A stretch of 64,000 nucleotides of DNA. It comes from Halobacteriovoraceae bacterium. GTDB lineage: Bacteria > Bdellovibrionota > Bacteriovoracia > Bacteriovoracales > Bacteriovoracaceae. Location: assembly GCA_002718735.1 (NCBI GenBank), contig PBFR01000022.1:1-64000 (forward strand), in the 5' to 3' direction. The notes beneath the pieces are model-generated. The model had not been told where the DNA came from, did no database searches, and saw only the letters and a program-made list of their open reading frames with translations. Shown here one piece after another: positions 14,558 through 24,700 of this stretch (position 1 is the stretch's first letter; every line of letters starts with the position of its first letter). A program made the translations under genes and the position numbers.

Positions 14558-15904
14558 ATGTTCGACATGCTAAAAGACACTAAAAAATACTCGGTCATCG
14601 ATATCGAAACAACTGGCGGAAGTGCTAGAGCAAATAAGATTATTGAAATTGCCATCATAAACTTAGACGGAGATGAGATTGTGGAGAGCTGGTCCACTCT
14701 TATTTATCCCGAACGAAGAATCCCGCCACAGATCTCTTATCTAACAGGGATTACCGAAGAGATGGTGGCATCCGCTCCAAAGTTTTTTGAGATAGCCAAA
14801 AAGATTGTAGAAATGACCGAAGGTCGAATCTTCGTTGCACACAACGTTCACTTTGATTACAGCTTTGTTCAAAATGAATTCAGAGAACTGGGTTACACCT
14901 TTAAAAGAGAGCTACTTTGCACAGTTAGACTCTCAAGGAAAATACTTCCAGGCCTTGCATCCTATTCTCTGGGAAAGCTATGTAAGGATGTGGGAATAGA
15001 GCTTCCTAAAAAGGATCGCCACCGTGCCATGGGAGATGCCAAGGCCACAGCGATTCTTTTTCAAATGATTCAGGATAAAAATAGCGAAGAGTTTAGGGAA
15101 ATTTTTAACAAACTGAATGCCAAGATTAACTTTCCACCCTTTTTTGAAGAAAACGACTACGATGATCTGCCAAACCGTCCAGGAGTTTATTATCTATGGG
15201 ACAAGCGCGGAAAGCTGCTTTACATAGGCAAGGCCAAAGACATTAAAAAAAGAGTGCGCCAGCACTTCATGGTTAAAAGCTCAAAAACTAAAGAGTTTGA
15301 ATTTAAAAATGGCATGGCCAATATAAGCTTTCAAGAGACAGGAAATGAATTGGCGGCACTCCTATTAGAGGCAAGTGAAATAAAGGCACGCTCCCCCATG
15401 TTTAATAGGGCCCTTAGAAGAAAGTACTTTCCCTGGTCAGTCATTCCTTACAAAACTAAAGATGGAGTGATGGAGTTTAGATGCGCAAAGATAAAGGATC
15501 CTGAATATCCTATAAGATGCGGTTCAAGACGTGGGGCCGAGGGTACAATCAATAAGCTTTACAAAAAGGCCTTCGGGATTGAGTTTGACCTTCATTTTGA
15601 AAACAATATAAAACTTATGCAAAAAACCCTAGGCCTTGAAAACTTTAACCGAGAACTTAAAAAAAGGTACGAAGAGCTTACCTTTACCGAAGAGACATTT
15701 CAGATAAAGCTTCCAGGCCGAAATAAAAAGGAATCCTGCTTTATTCAAAGATACGACTCCGGACAACTTCACTTGGTGTATCAAAAAGATGGAGAAGTAG
15801 TGGAAAAATTTGAAATTGAGGAAACTCCCGATCTCGTTCAAATAACATTGCATTATTTAAGAAAAAAAGAGCTTAAGACCATCCCTTTGGATGAGAGTGC
15901 ATAA
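14558..15904 (+). CDS. DnaQ-like 3'-5' exonuclease fused to GIY-YIG (UvrC-like) endonuclease
   Basis: 448 residues. Residues about 8-175 are a DEDDh exonuclease: VIDIETTGG (Asp15 and Glu17), HNVHFDYSFVQ, and HRAMGDAKATA with the catalytic His and Asp. Residues about 205-285 are a GIY-YIG nuclease like the UvrC N-terminus (RPGVYYLWDKRGKLLYIGKA, KKRVRQHF, ELAALLLEASEIK). The rest is family-specific. This architecture is known from several phyla and suggests DNA repair, incising and trimming damaged strands in place of or beside UvrC (Cho-like). Monocistronic, followed by a terminator. ATG at 14567 is an alternative start. Confidence 0.9.
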   Translation: MFDMLKDTKKYSVIDIETTGGSARANKIIEIAIINLDGDEIVESWSTLIYPERRIPPQISYLTGITEEMVASAPKFFEIAKKIVEMTEGRIFVAHNVHFDYSFVQNEFRELGYTFKRELLCTVRLSRKILPGLASYSLGKLCKDVGIELPKKDRHRAMGDAKATAILFQMIQDKNSEEFREIFNKLNAKINFPPFFEENDYDDLPNRPGVYYLWDKRGKLLYIGKAKDIKKRVRQHFMVKSSKTKEFEFKNGMANISFQETGNELAALLLEASEIKARSPMFNRALRRKYFPWSVIPYKTKDGVMEFRCAKIKDPEYPIRCGSRRGAEGTINKLYKKAFGIEFDLHFENNIKLMQKTLGLENFNRELKKRYEELTFTEETFQIKLPGRNKKESCFIQRYDSGQLHLVYQKDGEVVEKFEIEETPDLVQITLHYLRKKELKTIPLDESA

Positions 15905-15906
15905 AA

Positions 15907-15937
15907 AAGGGAGACATAAAGTCTCCCTTCTTTTTTA
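15907..15937. terminator. bidirectional terminator
   Basis: GGGAGAC / GTCTCCC (15909-15915, 15921-15927), with T-rich sequence to the right and an A-run to the left. It serves both the exonuclease gene and the minus-strand Gly-X3 lipoprotein genes. Confidence 0.92.
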
Positions 15938-15952
15938 GATTTGTGTGCTTTT

Positions 15953-17155
15953 CTAGAAGAAAATCTCTCCAATGATTTTGTTAACATTCTCTGGAGAAGT
16001 TTCATTGTGCTTGGCAATGTCATTTAACATTGATTTAAAGTCTTCGCTTTCACCTTTAAGAGACTTCGTAACAGCAGTTTCGATGTCTTTAAGGTTTTTA
16101 CCGATGACTTCAACAGCAAACACGTTTGCGTCTTTGTCAGTAAGCTCTCTTGTTCCAGCTAGCTTGTTGAACTGGTGAGCAACAACAGCGATGTCTTTTG
16201 CTCTGTCAGCGCTAAGAGCGAATCTTGCGCGAAGTTGCTCAGACATTTGATTTAGATAGTGCTGCTCTTTAAGAGAAGCAAGCTTTTCCATATCAACTGT
16301 TCCGTTGTCAGCGTAGTTCATTGCCAAGCTAGTTGAAGCTTTTGAGTCAAACTTCTGAAGCTTTGAGTAGTCAATCAAATCGCCATTAACCATAGCGGCA
16401 AGTTTAACAGTTGGATTTGTTGTTTTTACGCTTGAGCCAATTGCAGCGTTGTAACCATCATTCCAACCAGCATCATAACCGTCGTCATAACCATCAGTCT
16501 CGCCAATGCCATAACCATAGTCATATCCATCTTGGTAAGCGTAGTAGCTACCATCGTCAAATCCCTCATTGTAGCCTTCAGTTGCGCCGTCAGCGTAACC
16601 GTCTTGCTTGCCATCATAGAATCCTGAGGCCTCACCATCATCAAAGCCGTCGCCGTAACCATTGTGGTAAGAGATAGCAGCAGCATCATCATAGCCATCA
16701 TTGTAGCCATCACTTGCACCAGCAATTCTTCCGTTATCATGGCCATCGTCATAACCATCCATATAGCCATTATCTACATAATCGTCATGACCTTCATTGT
16801 AGTTAGGAGTGTAGCTTTGGTCATATCCATCAGCGTAGCCTTGACCTTCACCTCTAGTGTAACCCTGGTCCCAACCGTCATTAAAGCCAGTGCCATAGTT
16901 GTCGTTTGAAGTGTAGTAGTTCTTGCCTTCAGCATATCCTTCTTCGTGACCTTGAGCTCTACCCTCTACAAAACTAGAGTCGTAAGCGCCTTGGTAAGTT
17001 GAAGAGTATCCAGCATCGTAACCGTCAGAGTAACCTTCGCTCTCACCTGCGGCCGCACCTTTAATTTTACCTGCATCGAAACCTTCTTGATACTTGTCGT
17101 TACAACCAGTAACCAAGAAAGCAGATGCCATAAATAATACAATATAGTGTTTCAT
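15953..17155 (-). CDS. Gly-X3 repeat lipoprotein (second of a tandem pair)
   Basis: A 400-residue lipoprotein with a lipobox (LVTGC, Cys18). Residues about 24-240 are a four-residue repeat, G-Y/F/x-x-D/E, such as DGYDAGYSSTY and EGYNEGFDDG, repeated about fifty times. The region is very rich in Gly, Asp and Tyr. Residues about 245-400 form a globular helical domain shared with the upstream paralogue (LIDYSKLQKFDSK, KEQHYLNQMSEQLRARF, AHQFNKLAGTREL). The GX3 pattern recalls the deca-GX3 motif of eukaryotic Yae1, but relation is not implied. The periodicity suggests packed helices or an acidic, possibly Ca-binding, surface fibre. It follows its paralogue by 14 bases with an AAAGGAAAG ribosome site. 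Confidence 0.85.
   Translation of the reverse strand: MKHYIVLFMASAFLVTGCNDKYQEGFDAGKIKGAAAGESEGYSDGYDAGYSSTYQGAYDSSFVEGRAQGHEEGYAEGKNYYTSNDNYGTGFNDGWDQGYTRGEGQGYADGYDQSYTPNYNEGHDDYVDNGYMDGYDDGHDNGRIAGASDGYNDGYDDAAAISYHNGYGDGFDDGEASGFYDGKQDGYADGATEGYNEGFDDGSYYAYQDGYDYGYGIGETDGYDDGYDAGWNDGYNAAIGSSVKTTNPTVKLAAMVNGDLIDYSKLQKFDSKASTSLAMNYADNGTVDMEKLASLKEQHYLNQMSEQLRARFALSADRAKDIAVVAHQFNKLAGTRELTDKDANVFAVEVIGKNLKDIETAVTKSLKGESEDFKSMLNDIAKHNETSPENVNKIIGEIFF
16436..17095 (-). repeat. 12-bp coding repeat array (Gly-X3), copy 1
   Basis: The DNA under residues about 21-240 repeats with a 12-base period (minus strand GGNTATNNNGAN-type codons). Long open frames on the opposite strand here come from this periodicity and are not genes. 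Confidence 0.85.
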
Positions 17156-17169
17156 GGTTCTTTCCTTTC

Positions 17170-18381
17170 TTAGTAGAAGATCTCTGTTAGTATTTTGTTA
17201 AACTGCTCTGGACTAGTTCCCATATTCTGAGAAGCTTTATCCACCAAACTCTTAAGATCGCTTGACTCGCCTTTAGCAGACTTTCTAACAGCAGTCTCAA
17301 TTTGTCCCATATCAAAGCCGATTAGGTCTTTAGAGAATGCTGACGCGTCCTCAGCAGTCAATGCTCTAGAACCTGCAAGCTTATTGAATTGGTGAGCGGT
17401 AACAGCTACCTTTTGAGCACTTTGCTTAGAAAGGCCAAATCTAGCTTGGATTTGTTGTCCCATAGCGTTTAGGTAGTGCTGCTCTTTAAGAGCTCCCAAT
17501 TTCTCAAGATCAACTGTCCCATCATCAGCGTGGTTGAATACAATTGTTCCTGATTCAAGAACAGACTTTGAATCAAATTTTGGCAAAGAACTGTAGTCAA
17601 TTAGGTCAGCGTTAACCTTGCCAGCAAGAGCTACTGCAGGGTTTGTAGATTTTGCGGAAGATCCATACCAGCCGTAGTCGTATCCGTCATCATAACCATC
17701 ATCATATCCGTAGTCATAACCAGAGTCATAACCGTCTTCATAGCCTGCAACTTCACCTTCAGAAAAGCCATAAACTTCCCCGTCGCTGTAGCCGTAGCTG
17801 TAATTGTCATTATATCCTTCAGCATGGCCTGCATCGTAGCCATTGTCATAGCCATAACTGCGACCATCGTCATAACCTTCGTTATAACCGCTGTTGTATC
17901 CATCAGCTGCGCCGTCAACTGCGCCAACAGCGTAGTTGTTAGAATAGCCGTAGTCATAACCATCAGCGTTTCCGTCAACATAGCCTCTATCGTAGCCATA
18001 GTTGTAACCATCAACTGAACCGTCATTGTAACCGTCAGTAGCACCTGCAGTGCTGCCGCTTGCATGTCCGTCAGAATAACCCTGAGCATGGCCCTGAGTG
18101 TCCCCGTCAGCAAAACCCTGTTGGTAATCTTCAGAAGCAAAGTCTACGTAAGCTTGCTCGTAACCTTCGCCATGTCCTACAACTCTACCGTCAGCAAAAC
18201 CATCAGCACTTCCGTCGGCCGTCCCTTGAGCGGAACCATCTGCCTCACCTTCTGAGTAGGCGGAGGAATACGTGGAATTATATCCTTGCGTATACCCGGC
18301 ATCAAAACCTTCGTCATACCTGGAGTTGCATCCAGCCCCTAAGAAGGCGGTGGCCGCCAATACTGCTAGATACTTGTTCAT
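17170..18381 (-). CDS. Gly-X3 repeat lipoprotein (first of a tandem pair)
   Basis: A 403-residue lipoprotein with a lipobox (LGAGC, Cys18). Residues about 22-240 carry about fifty G-x-x-D/E repeats, including long perfect runs such as DGYDSGYDYGYDDGYDDG. The C-terminal domain (about 245-403) matches the downstream paralogue, including AHQFNKLAGSRAL and a Phe-Tyr end. The pair clearly arose by duplication, since order, lipobox and tail domain are all shared. An AGGAGAA ribosome site precedes the ATG. The likely place is the outer-membrane surface or periplasm. Function unknown. Confidence 0.85.
   Translation of the reverse strand: MNKYLAVLAATAFLGAGCNSRYDEGFDAGYTQGYNSTYSSAYSEGEADGSAQGTADGSADGFADGRVVGHGEGYEQAYVDFASEDYQQGFADGDTQGHAQGYSDGHASGSTAGATDGYNDGSVDGYNYGYDRGYVDGNADGYDYGYSNNYAVGAVDGAADGYNSGYNEGYDDGRSYGYDNGYDAGHAEGYNDNYSYGYSDGEVYGFSEGEVAGYEDGYDSGYDYGYDDGYDDGYDYGWYGSSAKSTNPAVALAGKVNADLIDYSSLPKFDSKSVLESGTIVFNHADDGTVDLEKLGALKEQHYLNAMGQQIQARFGLSKQSAQKVAVTAHQFNKLAGSRALTAEDASAFSKDLIGFDMGQIETAVRKSAKGESSDLKSLVDKASQNMGTSPEQFNKILTEIFY
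17668..18324 (-). repeat. 12-bp coding repeat array (Gly-X3), copy 2
   Basis: Same 12-base period as in the neighbouring gene, under residues about 20-238. Such arrays can change copy number by slippage or recombination with the adjacent copy. Confidence 0.85.
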
Positions 18382-18477
18382 AAAATTCTCCTATATATCG
18401 TGCACAAATCTTAAATACACAGAAGCTTCAGTACCCAAGTCGGTCTTATAACACAATGCAATTGAAAAATTTATCGT

Positions 18478-18504
18478 ATAAAAAAACGGCCTGAATAGGC
18501 CGTT
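18478..18504 (-). terminator. terminator of the giant protein-protease operon
   Basis: On the minus strand AACGGCC / GGCCGTT (18504-18498, 18491-18485) is followed by a run of seven T. It lies eight bases after the protease stop. Confidence 0.93.
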
Positions 18505-18511
18505 TGGAATT

Positions 18512-21500
18512 TTATAAAGAAATATTAAGTTTAACTATCTCGTAGTTCTGCTGCCTTTTACACAAGGCCATGTAGGAGGATGAGCCATCTGGGTTCTCAA
18601 ATGGGTTCATGGATGTACAATAAAAGGTGCCATAGTGGTTGTCTTTCTTCTCCAGTCCACAGTACCTGTCCTCATACCCACAAATTGTTGGAAGATTTAC
18701 AGCTAATGAGGCCGGAGCTATCAGCTCGCCATTATAGGCGGCCATAGTATAGATTCTATTGCCACTTAATAAGGTTGTATCCATGTAGATTGCAGGATTC
18801 AGCTCTCCAGAGTTTTTAATCAACATAGGAGTAAAGATATCCGACATAGTCTTTCCTGGAAGAAAGCTAAACTTTGTTGTGTCTTGTCTGCTTTCTGACC
18901 AATATCCGTCTTTTCCCTCTAATAGAAGTATGTCATCAATAGTCTCCAAGAAAACATAAGTTCTGTCGTTTTTGTCAAAACTTGCAATATAGCTCACCAA
19001 ACTATCATAAGGTGTGTCCAGCCTATAAACGTATCTTCTTTCTTCACCTTCATAAAGGTGGGAGATATTAAGAGTGGAGCTTGTTAAGAATCCCACAAAC
19101 GAATTACCTTGTTTTTGTCCCAAGTCCTGTACCGGATGGATTGCATTGCCCACTAGCGAAGACTTCACATAGTCTAGGTGTGTGAAAGATAGCTGTGCCC
19201 CATCAAAAATACTCTCAACAGCTATTCTTTGAAACCCAAGTCCAAAGGAGAATACCCCTTTGACCACGCCATTTTGGAAGTCTTTTTCACTTTGAGCTTT
19301 TAGAGCAATCAGCTCCACACCTGTGTCATTCACTGAAATTGCAGGTGCCACTGAGTTTTTAAACTGATCCCTTACAAGGTCTCCAAAATCTCTATTCATA
19401 AAGGTTCTGTAGGCATATAGGGATTTTTCCTCATCAAGCTCTAACCAGTAAATTCTTCTCAAGATACTATTGTCTTTTGGAAGCCATGGATCTTGATCCT
19501 GATCGATTTCAGGAACTGGGCCTTGATTGATGTAAACAGGAGTTGCTAAAAACTTGCCATTTGAGAGTTTAGTTTTAATATACTTCGTTGTCTTTGGAGT
19601 CTCATCTGGTGTGTTTTTATAGTATGGCATCCTCACAACAGGAAGCTCTGGGTGTAATGGAGAAAGATCTTGATTCAAGTATCTGTAATCAATATAAAGT
19701 CCCTGACTATCATTTGATGCCACTGATTTAATTAGATAGTCTATTTTTCCATCATAATTAAAGTCCATCTGTTGAACAGTAAGCACCTCATAAGTGTCCT
19801 CAAGGGTTATTTCTCTTTGAGCTTCAACCAACTTCCCATTTCTCATTTGGAAAAGGAACACTTTCCACTCATTCCCCTGTAGTCTATAAGTTAAGTAAAA
19901 GCCAGGTTCGGCAGAACCTCTAGGCGTTTCAATAGTCATAAGATTTGAACGCGTAGGCCTGTCGTCTTGATTTCTTTTATTTTCTATTTCTTCGCTGAAT
20001 TCCCTTCTAAAAGAGATCAAGGAGTGAGCTTTATCATTAAATTGAATAGGAAAAACTTCCTTATCTTCAAAGGCATATAGATCTTGTGCAAGGGTTAACT
20101 CATGAATATACTCTCTCTCTTTCATGTTTGGAGATTTTACTTTTACCTTATATCTAAAGTAATTCTTTGCGAGTTTGTCAGTTACAACACCTCTCAATGG
20201 CACAGCATTGATGCTTCCAGGACCAAAAGGTTTTAGCTTGAAATATTTTTGCTCAATCTCAACGCCTTCAACCAGTGAGCTTAGCTCCACTTCAACTTCC
20301 TCAGATTGTGAACCAAAGTTCTTGAAATTTAAAAACAGTTGTCTAAATTTGCCGTTATTTGGATTAAATACCGCTTCCGACATTTGCTTAAAGACAGGCT
20401 TAACACTTGGGGCCTGTTTAAGCTTCATTGCTCTTCCTAGCTGAATTAGTCCATGAGTTGATTTTAAATCATCAGTTCTTTCCAAGGCAGAATCATAGAT
20501 TCTTCTTTGGACTTCATTATTATCCATACCAGGGTAAACACCCTTGATAAGTGCTGCGATTGCCGAAACGTAAGGTGCGGCCTGAGAAGTTCCACTTTTA
20601 AGATCATATCCCTGCACGTTTAGCTTCAAAGGAATAAATGCAGTTGGTATAGTGGAAGCAATTTGATCTCCAGGAGCTAAAATATCCACTTCTCCACCAT
20701 AATTTGAGAATCTTGATATCTCTCCATCATTGTCAATTGACCCAACACATACAACCTCTCTGTATGCACAAGGAAAGATCGTTGCGTTTGTATTATTGTT
20801 GCCGGCCGCGGCCACAACTAGAACGTTATTTCTAACGGCATTCTTTATGGCCATGTCCAAGTAACGGGTATTCATGGTCTTAGGCCAACCCAGACTTAAA
20901 TTGATTACATCAACTCCTCTGTGAACAGCATAAAAAATACCCTTGGCGATCCTTCTAGAAGTTGCCTTATACTTTAACTTGTTAGTTTCTCCCTGCATGT
21001 CCACCATTCCGGTGACTTTTACAGGAAGAATCTTAATTTTGTCACTGACTCCAGATACTCCAAGTTTATTATTTCTCTTGGCGGAGATAATTCCTGAAAC
21101 ATGTGTTCCATGCCCTGTATCGTCAAATGGATGAGCATCATATAAATATGAAGTACTGGCAAAGTTCCAGCCGTAACAGTCACCTCTTAGACCATTTCCA
21201 TCTCTATCTTGCATTTGGCCAGTTTGAGGCACGCCATTGTCACACTCTGCTTCATTCTTATAGATCTGCTCGCTTAGCTCTGGGTGATCAAAGTCAATCC
21301 CCATGTCTATAACAGCTACTGCGGGTGTCTTTTTAAGACTTCTTTCAATGGAGTCTATTGTTTCAAACCAATCAATATCTTGACCATCTTTTCCGATTTT
21401 TTCCTCTGGCCCGCCGTTTGGCATCTGGGCCGATGTTACTTGAGCTTGGTTTCTAAGGCCCCATTGCAGAGGGTATAGAATATCATCAACATCCATACTG

Positions 21501-21793
21501 GTCTTATCATTTGATCGAATTTCAAAAAAATCAACATCGTGATCGGCCTCAATAAGTTTTACTAACTCATGCGAGCCCAAGACTTTAAGTGCATTTTTGT
21601 CACTTGCCTCCACCTCATAAAGTCTTTCTAGATAACCTTGGCCAAATGGTAAAAAACGCTCTGCAGACTTTACCCCTTTAATGCTAGCAATAGATTGAAG
21701 TTCCTGTTTACTTAGTTTTTTAGTTGTTTCCACAACAAAGGTTTCAGCAAACAAAGAGGAAGATAAGGCAATGCTCAAAAATAAAGTTTTCAT
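18512..21793 (-). CDS. large secreted subtilisin-family (S8) serine protease
   Basis: 1093 residues with a signal peptide (about 1-15). Residues about 18-90 look like an inhibitor-type propeptide. The S8 catalytic domain is at about 105-440, with Asp163 (VIDMGID), His231 (GHGTHVSG) and Ser403 (GTSQAAP). The oxyanion Asn lies in AAAGNNN. The C-terminal about 650 residues are beta-rich. They include repeat-like segments (MDFNYDGKIDYLIKS, an FG-GAP-like Asp-rich loop) that may bind Ca or substrate. The ATG at 21793 has GGAGG upstream and shares one base with the stop of the giant upstream gene (TAATG). It would degrade host, prey or extracellular protein. The coupled partner may be its substrate, chaperone or anchor. 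Confidence 0.92.
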   Translation of the reverse strand: MKTLFLSIALSSSLFAETFVVETTKKLSKQELQSIASIKGVKSAERFLPFGQGYLERLYEVEASDKNALKVLGSHELVKLIEADHDVDFFEIRSNDKTSMDVDDILYPLQWGLRNQAQVTSAQMPNGGPEEKIGKDGQDIDWFETIDSIERSLKKTPAVAVIDMGIDFDHPELSEQIYKNEAECDNGVPQTGQMQDRDGNGLRGDCYGWNFASTSYLYDAHPFDDTGHGTHVSGIISAKRNNKLGVSGVSDKIKILPVKVTGMVDMQGETNKLKYKATSRRIAKGIFYAVHRGVDVINLSLGWPKTMNTRYLDMAIKNAVRNNVLVVAAAGNNNTNATIFPCAYREVVCVGSIDNDGEISRFSNYGGEVDILAPGDQIASTIPTAFIPLKLNVQGYDLKSGTSQAAPYVSAIAALIKGVYPGMDNNEVQRRIYDSALERTDDLKSTHGLIQLGRAMKLKQAPSVKPVFKQMSEAVFNPNNGKFRQLFLNFKNFGSQSEEVEVELSSLVEGVEIEQKYFKLKPFGPGSINAVPLRGVVTDKLAKNYFRYKVKVKSPNMKEREYIHELTLAQDLYAFEDKEVFPIQFNDKAHSLISFRREFSEEIENKRNQDDRPTRSNLMTIETPRGSAEPGFYLTYRLQGNEWKVFLFQMRNGKLVEAQREITLEDTYEVLTVQQMDFNYDGKIDYLIKSVASNDSQGLYIDYRYLNQDLSPLHPELPVVRMPYYKNTPDETPKTTKYIKTKLSNGKFLATPVYINQGPVPEIDQDQDPWLPKDNSILRRIYWLELDEEKSLYAYRTFMNRDFGDLVRDQFKNSVAPAISVNDTGVELIALKAQSEKDFQNGVVKGVFSFGLGFQRIAVESIFDGAQLSFTHLDYVKSSLVGNAIHPVQDLGQKQGNSFVGFLTSSTLNISHLYEGEERRYVYRLDTPYDSLVSYIASFDKNDRTYVFLETIDDILLLEGKDGYWSESRQDTTKFSFLPGKTMSDIFTPMLIKNSGELNPAIYMDTTLLSGNRIYTMAAYNGELIAPASLAVNLPTICGYEDRYCGLEKKDNHYGTFYCTSMNPFENPDGSSSYMALCKRQQNYEIVKLNISL

Positions 21794-24700
21794 TAAATTA
21801 ACCTCCCCAGTACCCACGATGCAAGGAATTCTCCATTAGTTATACCTAAGAACTTCCTCATTTTTGCAACTGGTCCTTCGATCTCCTCTTCACCAACTCT
21901 TCCAAAAGAGTTTGAAATAATCTTTTTGTCACCATTTGGGTCTCCAACACGAAAGCCATCAATTTTGGCGATTGCCAGCATATTGCCTCCACCACCGACC
22001 ATCTTTCCAATACCTTCCATTACGAGTCCCTCTTCAATGGCCTCAACCATCTCCATAGTGTATTCAGCAATCTCATCCTGGTTGCCTTCTTCCAAGGCCT
22101 GAAAGTACTTTCTCTTGTTGTGGGCAAAGCGGTAGTAACCACTAACCTTTAAAGAATCTTCCCAGTCCAGTCTTCTATTTCTCTGCCTTCTTCTATTGTA
22201 GACAAAGATATTTTCGGCCTCTTCTTCAGACATCTCAATCATGTGATTGATTCCGCCTTCATATACAAAAAAGTTCACGTTAATATTGTAGAGAAAGAGC
22301 TCCTCGGTTTGAGCTAGAACTTCTTCCTCCATAAATCTAAACTCATAACGCTTCTTTAGCTCTCGAAGTAGGTCTACTGCATCTTCTTTACTCATCTTCC
22401 AGCCGTTGTAGATCCTTGAAAGCTTTGCATAAGGGCTCTCAACAAGACCACTGTCTCCTTTCACACCTTCATAGCTTAGAATCTCGTTTTCGGCTTTACC
22501 CATATACGTATAGCCAGGATTTCCACCACTAAAGCTTGCAACATTGAAGTTCTTATCCATCAGTTTTCCGGCCAATAATTCAATCACATCTTTGGCGTAG
22601 TTTTCATAGTCTCTACCAAAGCTATTTCCGATAGTGCTTCGATAAAGCTCTTTAGTATGACCTTCCGGGGATGTTACGCTAATATTGTCAAACTGATCCA
22701 ACCAGTTCCACTTCCAAACAAAAACTCCAAACTTCATTTCATCTTCTGTGAAGTTGTGAATTAGAACGTAAGGGTTTTCAACCTTTTCCAGGGTTTGTGT
22801 AGATGTTGAAAGGAAGGCATTTCTTAGTGCCTTGAGGTAATCAAGCTGCTTAACATTTGCCTGTCCTTTATAAGTGGACTTAATAGGAACCTTATGAAAC
22901 TTTGTTCTCGCCCGGCCACTTGTGCCCTTATAGCGAAACTTCATTATAGGGATGTATTTTTCAACACTAACTGAAGGCTCAATTGAATGAACATTGCCCA
23001 AGTCTTTATAAACATGAACTTCTTCTTCGCTGGCCCTAAATATGTGAAGTCTATTTAAAATGTTCTTGCTAGCAGAAACATTGAACCCTACATTTGCCAC
23101 TTCATACAAATTAAGCCCAACTCCAGCTCCAGCGAGACCACCAAAAGAATCGGTGATGATCATAGACTCTCCAACAGCGATATTTTCATCAATAGCTTTT
23201 AGGGCGTCTTCAATAGCTGCCTCGTCATCCTCTTCTTTAAGCTCTCTGTAGTGCATATTGTGAAGATCGTTAAGCTGATCAACGCTATTTAAGAGAGAAA
23301 CTGTTTTGGGGTAATTTTCCTCAGCATAAGTTTCACATTCTTCTGAACATTCGCTTGTTTCAATCACTTTTAGTTCATTGCTAACTTTAGTGTAGTAATC
23401 CACCAAAGCTTGCCCTAAAGGATAAATATCTGAAAGGTTTGTTTCATCAACAGAGTTGATATAACTGTTCTTCAAATCTGTATGTAGTGTCAAAATTTCT
23501 TGGAACTCACTATCAAATCTCTGAGCAATCTGTGAGGAGCGATGCAGGTCTTTAAGCTCATTAAGCTTTCCAATTGCCTCATTGAATATCTTTTCATTTC
23601 TTTTAACTCTAAGATCTGGCGACAGATTTTGATAAAACTCCTTTGCAATAGGATCAAATGCTGAACCGTACTTGTTTTTAAGATATGGCACCATCATATT
23701 TTTGAATGGATAATTTAGTGCCTTCTCAACCGATGTAATAGGTCTTACGTGAGCGTAAGTTCGACTTAAATACAAGTCGGCCCTAACATTCAAATCCACT
23801 GGCACATATTGTCTTATTTCTCCGGCGGCACTCATCACAGTGTCTCCGGTTTTTGTGTAAACTCCAGTAGCTCCGCCAAATGCCCCTACCGAGATACTGC
23901 CACCAACAACATCCACCAACTGAATTAGGTTGTCAGTTCCCATATAGCTTCCTGCAATAACTTCACGTCCAAGAATTACGTTACCTCTTACAGTTGGATA
24001 GATGAAAAAATCAAGCGGTAGCTTGCCAGTCTCACCTGTTGTGGCGCCTGTGGCCACTTTCTCTGCAAGCTCTTCTTTAAAATCAACAATTTTGTCTTTA
24101 ATATTATTTCTTAGATATGAATTGGTCGTTTTAACCAAAAGATCAATACCAACAGAAATACTTTTGGATTTAAAAAATGCAGTCATTTCAGAGGTTGATA
24201 AAGGAGACTCTGGATCTGGGATTTTAAACCTTCTAGCGTAGCCATCATAAAACTCTTTGGTGATTTCACCATCCACTAGATCATCTTGATTGCTGATTCT
24301 GGCATCTACAGAAAGATTTACGTTATCTACACCAAATAGAAACCCTAAATGGTTTCTTCTACTTTTTAACTTTTGAAGCAAAAGAAGCTTAACTGATTCA
24401 GGAAGATATGTAGCATCTACAATATCTTTCCAATCTTGCTCGCCAAGCTTCATAATTCTTCTAATAATCCAAACTGCGTCATCTCTTGAGCAGTCATACT
24501 CTTCAGCATGCGCAAAATTTAGTCTCACATTGTCAGAGTACCTACGGCCGATTGTCCAATCCATTAAGTTAATTGACTCAGGAGCATCTACAAGAGCAAA
24601 TGGAACCACTAAGGAATCATAGATTCTTTTTCCTTGTGGGAGGTCATCAGACAAGTAACCCTTGGCCAGATTGTGAAAGAACTCTTGCCCTTCCATAACG

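Noticed and set aside
15953..18381. Collagen-like or CRISPR-type repeat interpretation
   Set aside because: The period is 12 bases, in frame, without spacers. Glycine occurs every four residues, not every three.
16411..18383. Long plus-strand open frames rich in His, Ser and Ile/Val
   Set aside because: They are antisense to the 12-bp Gly-X3 repeats, whose periodicity keeps other frames open.
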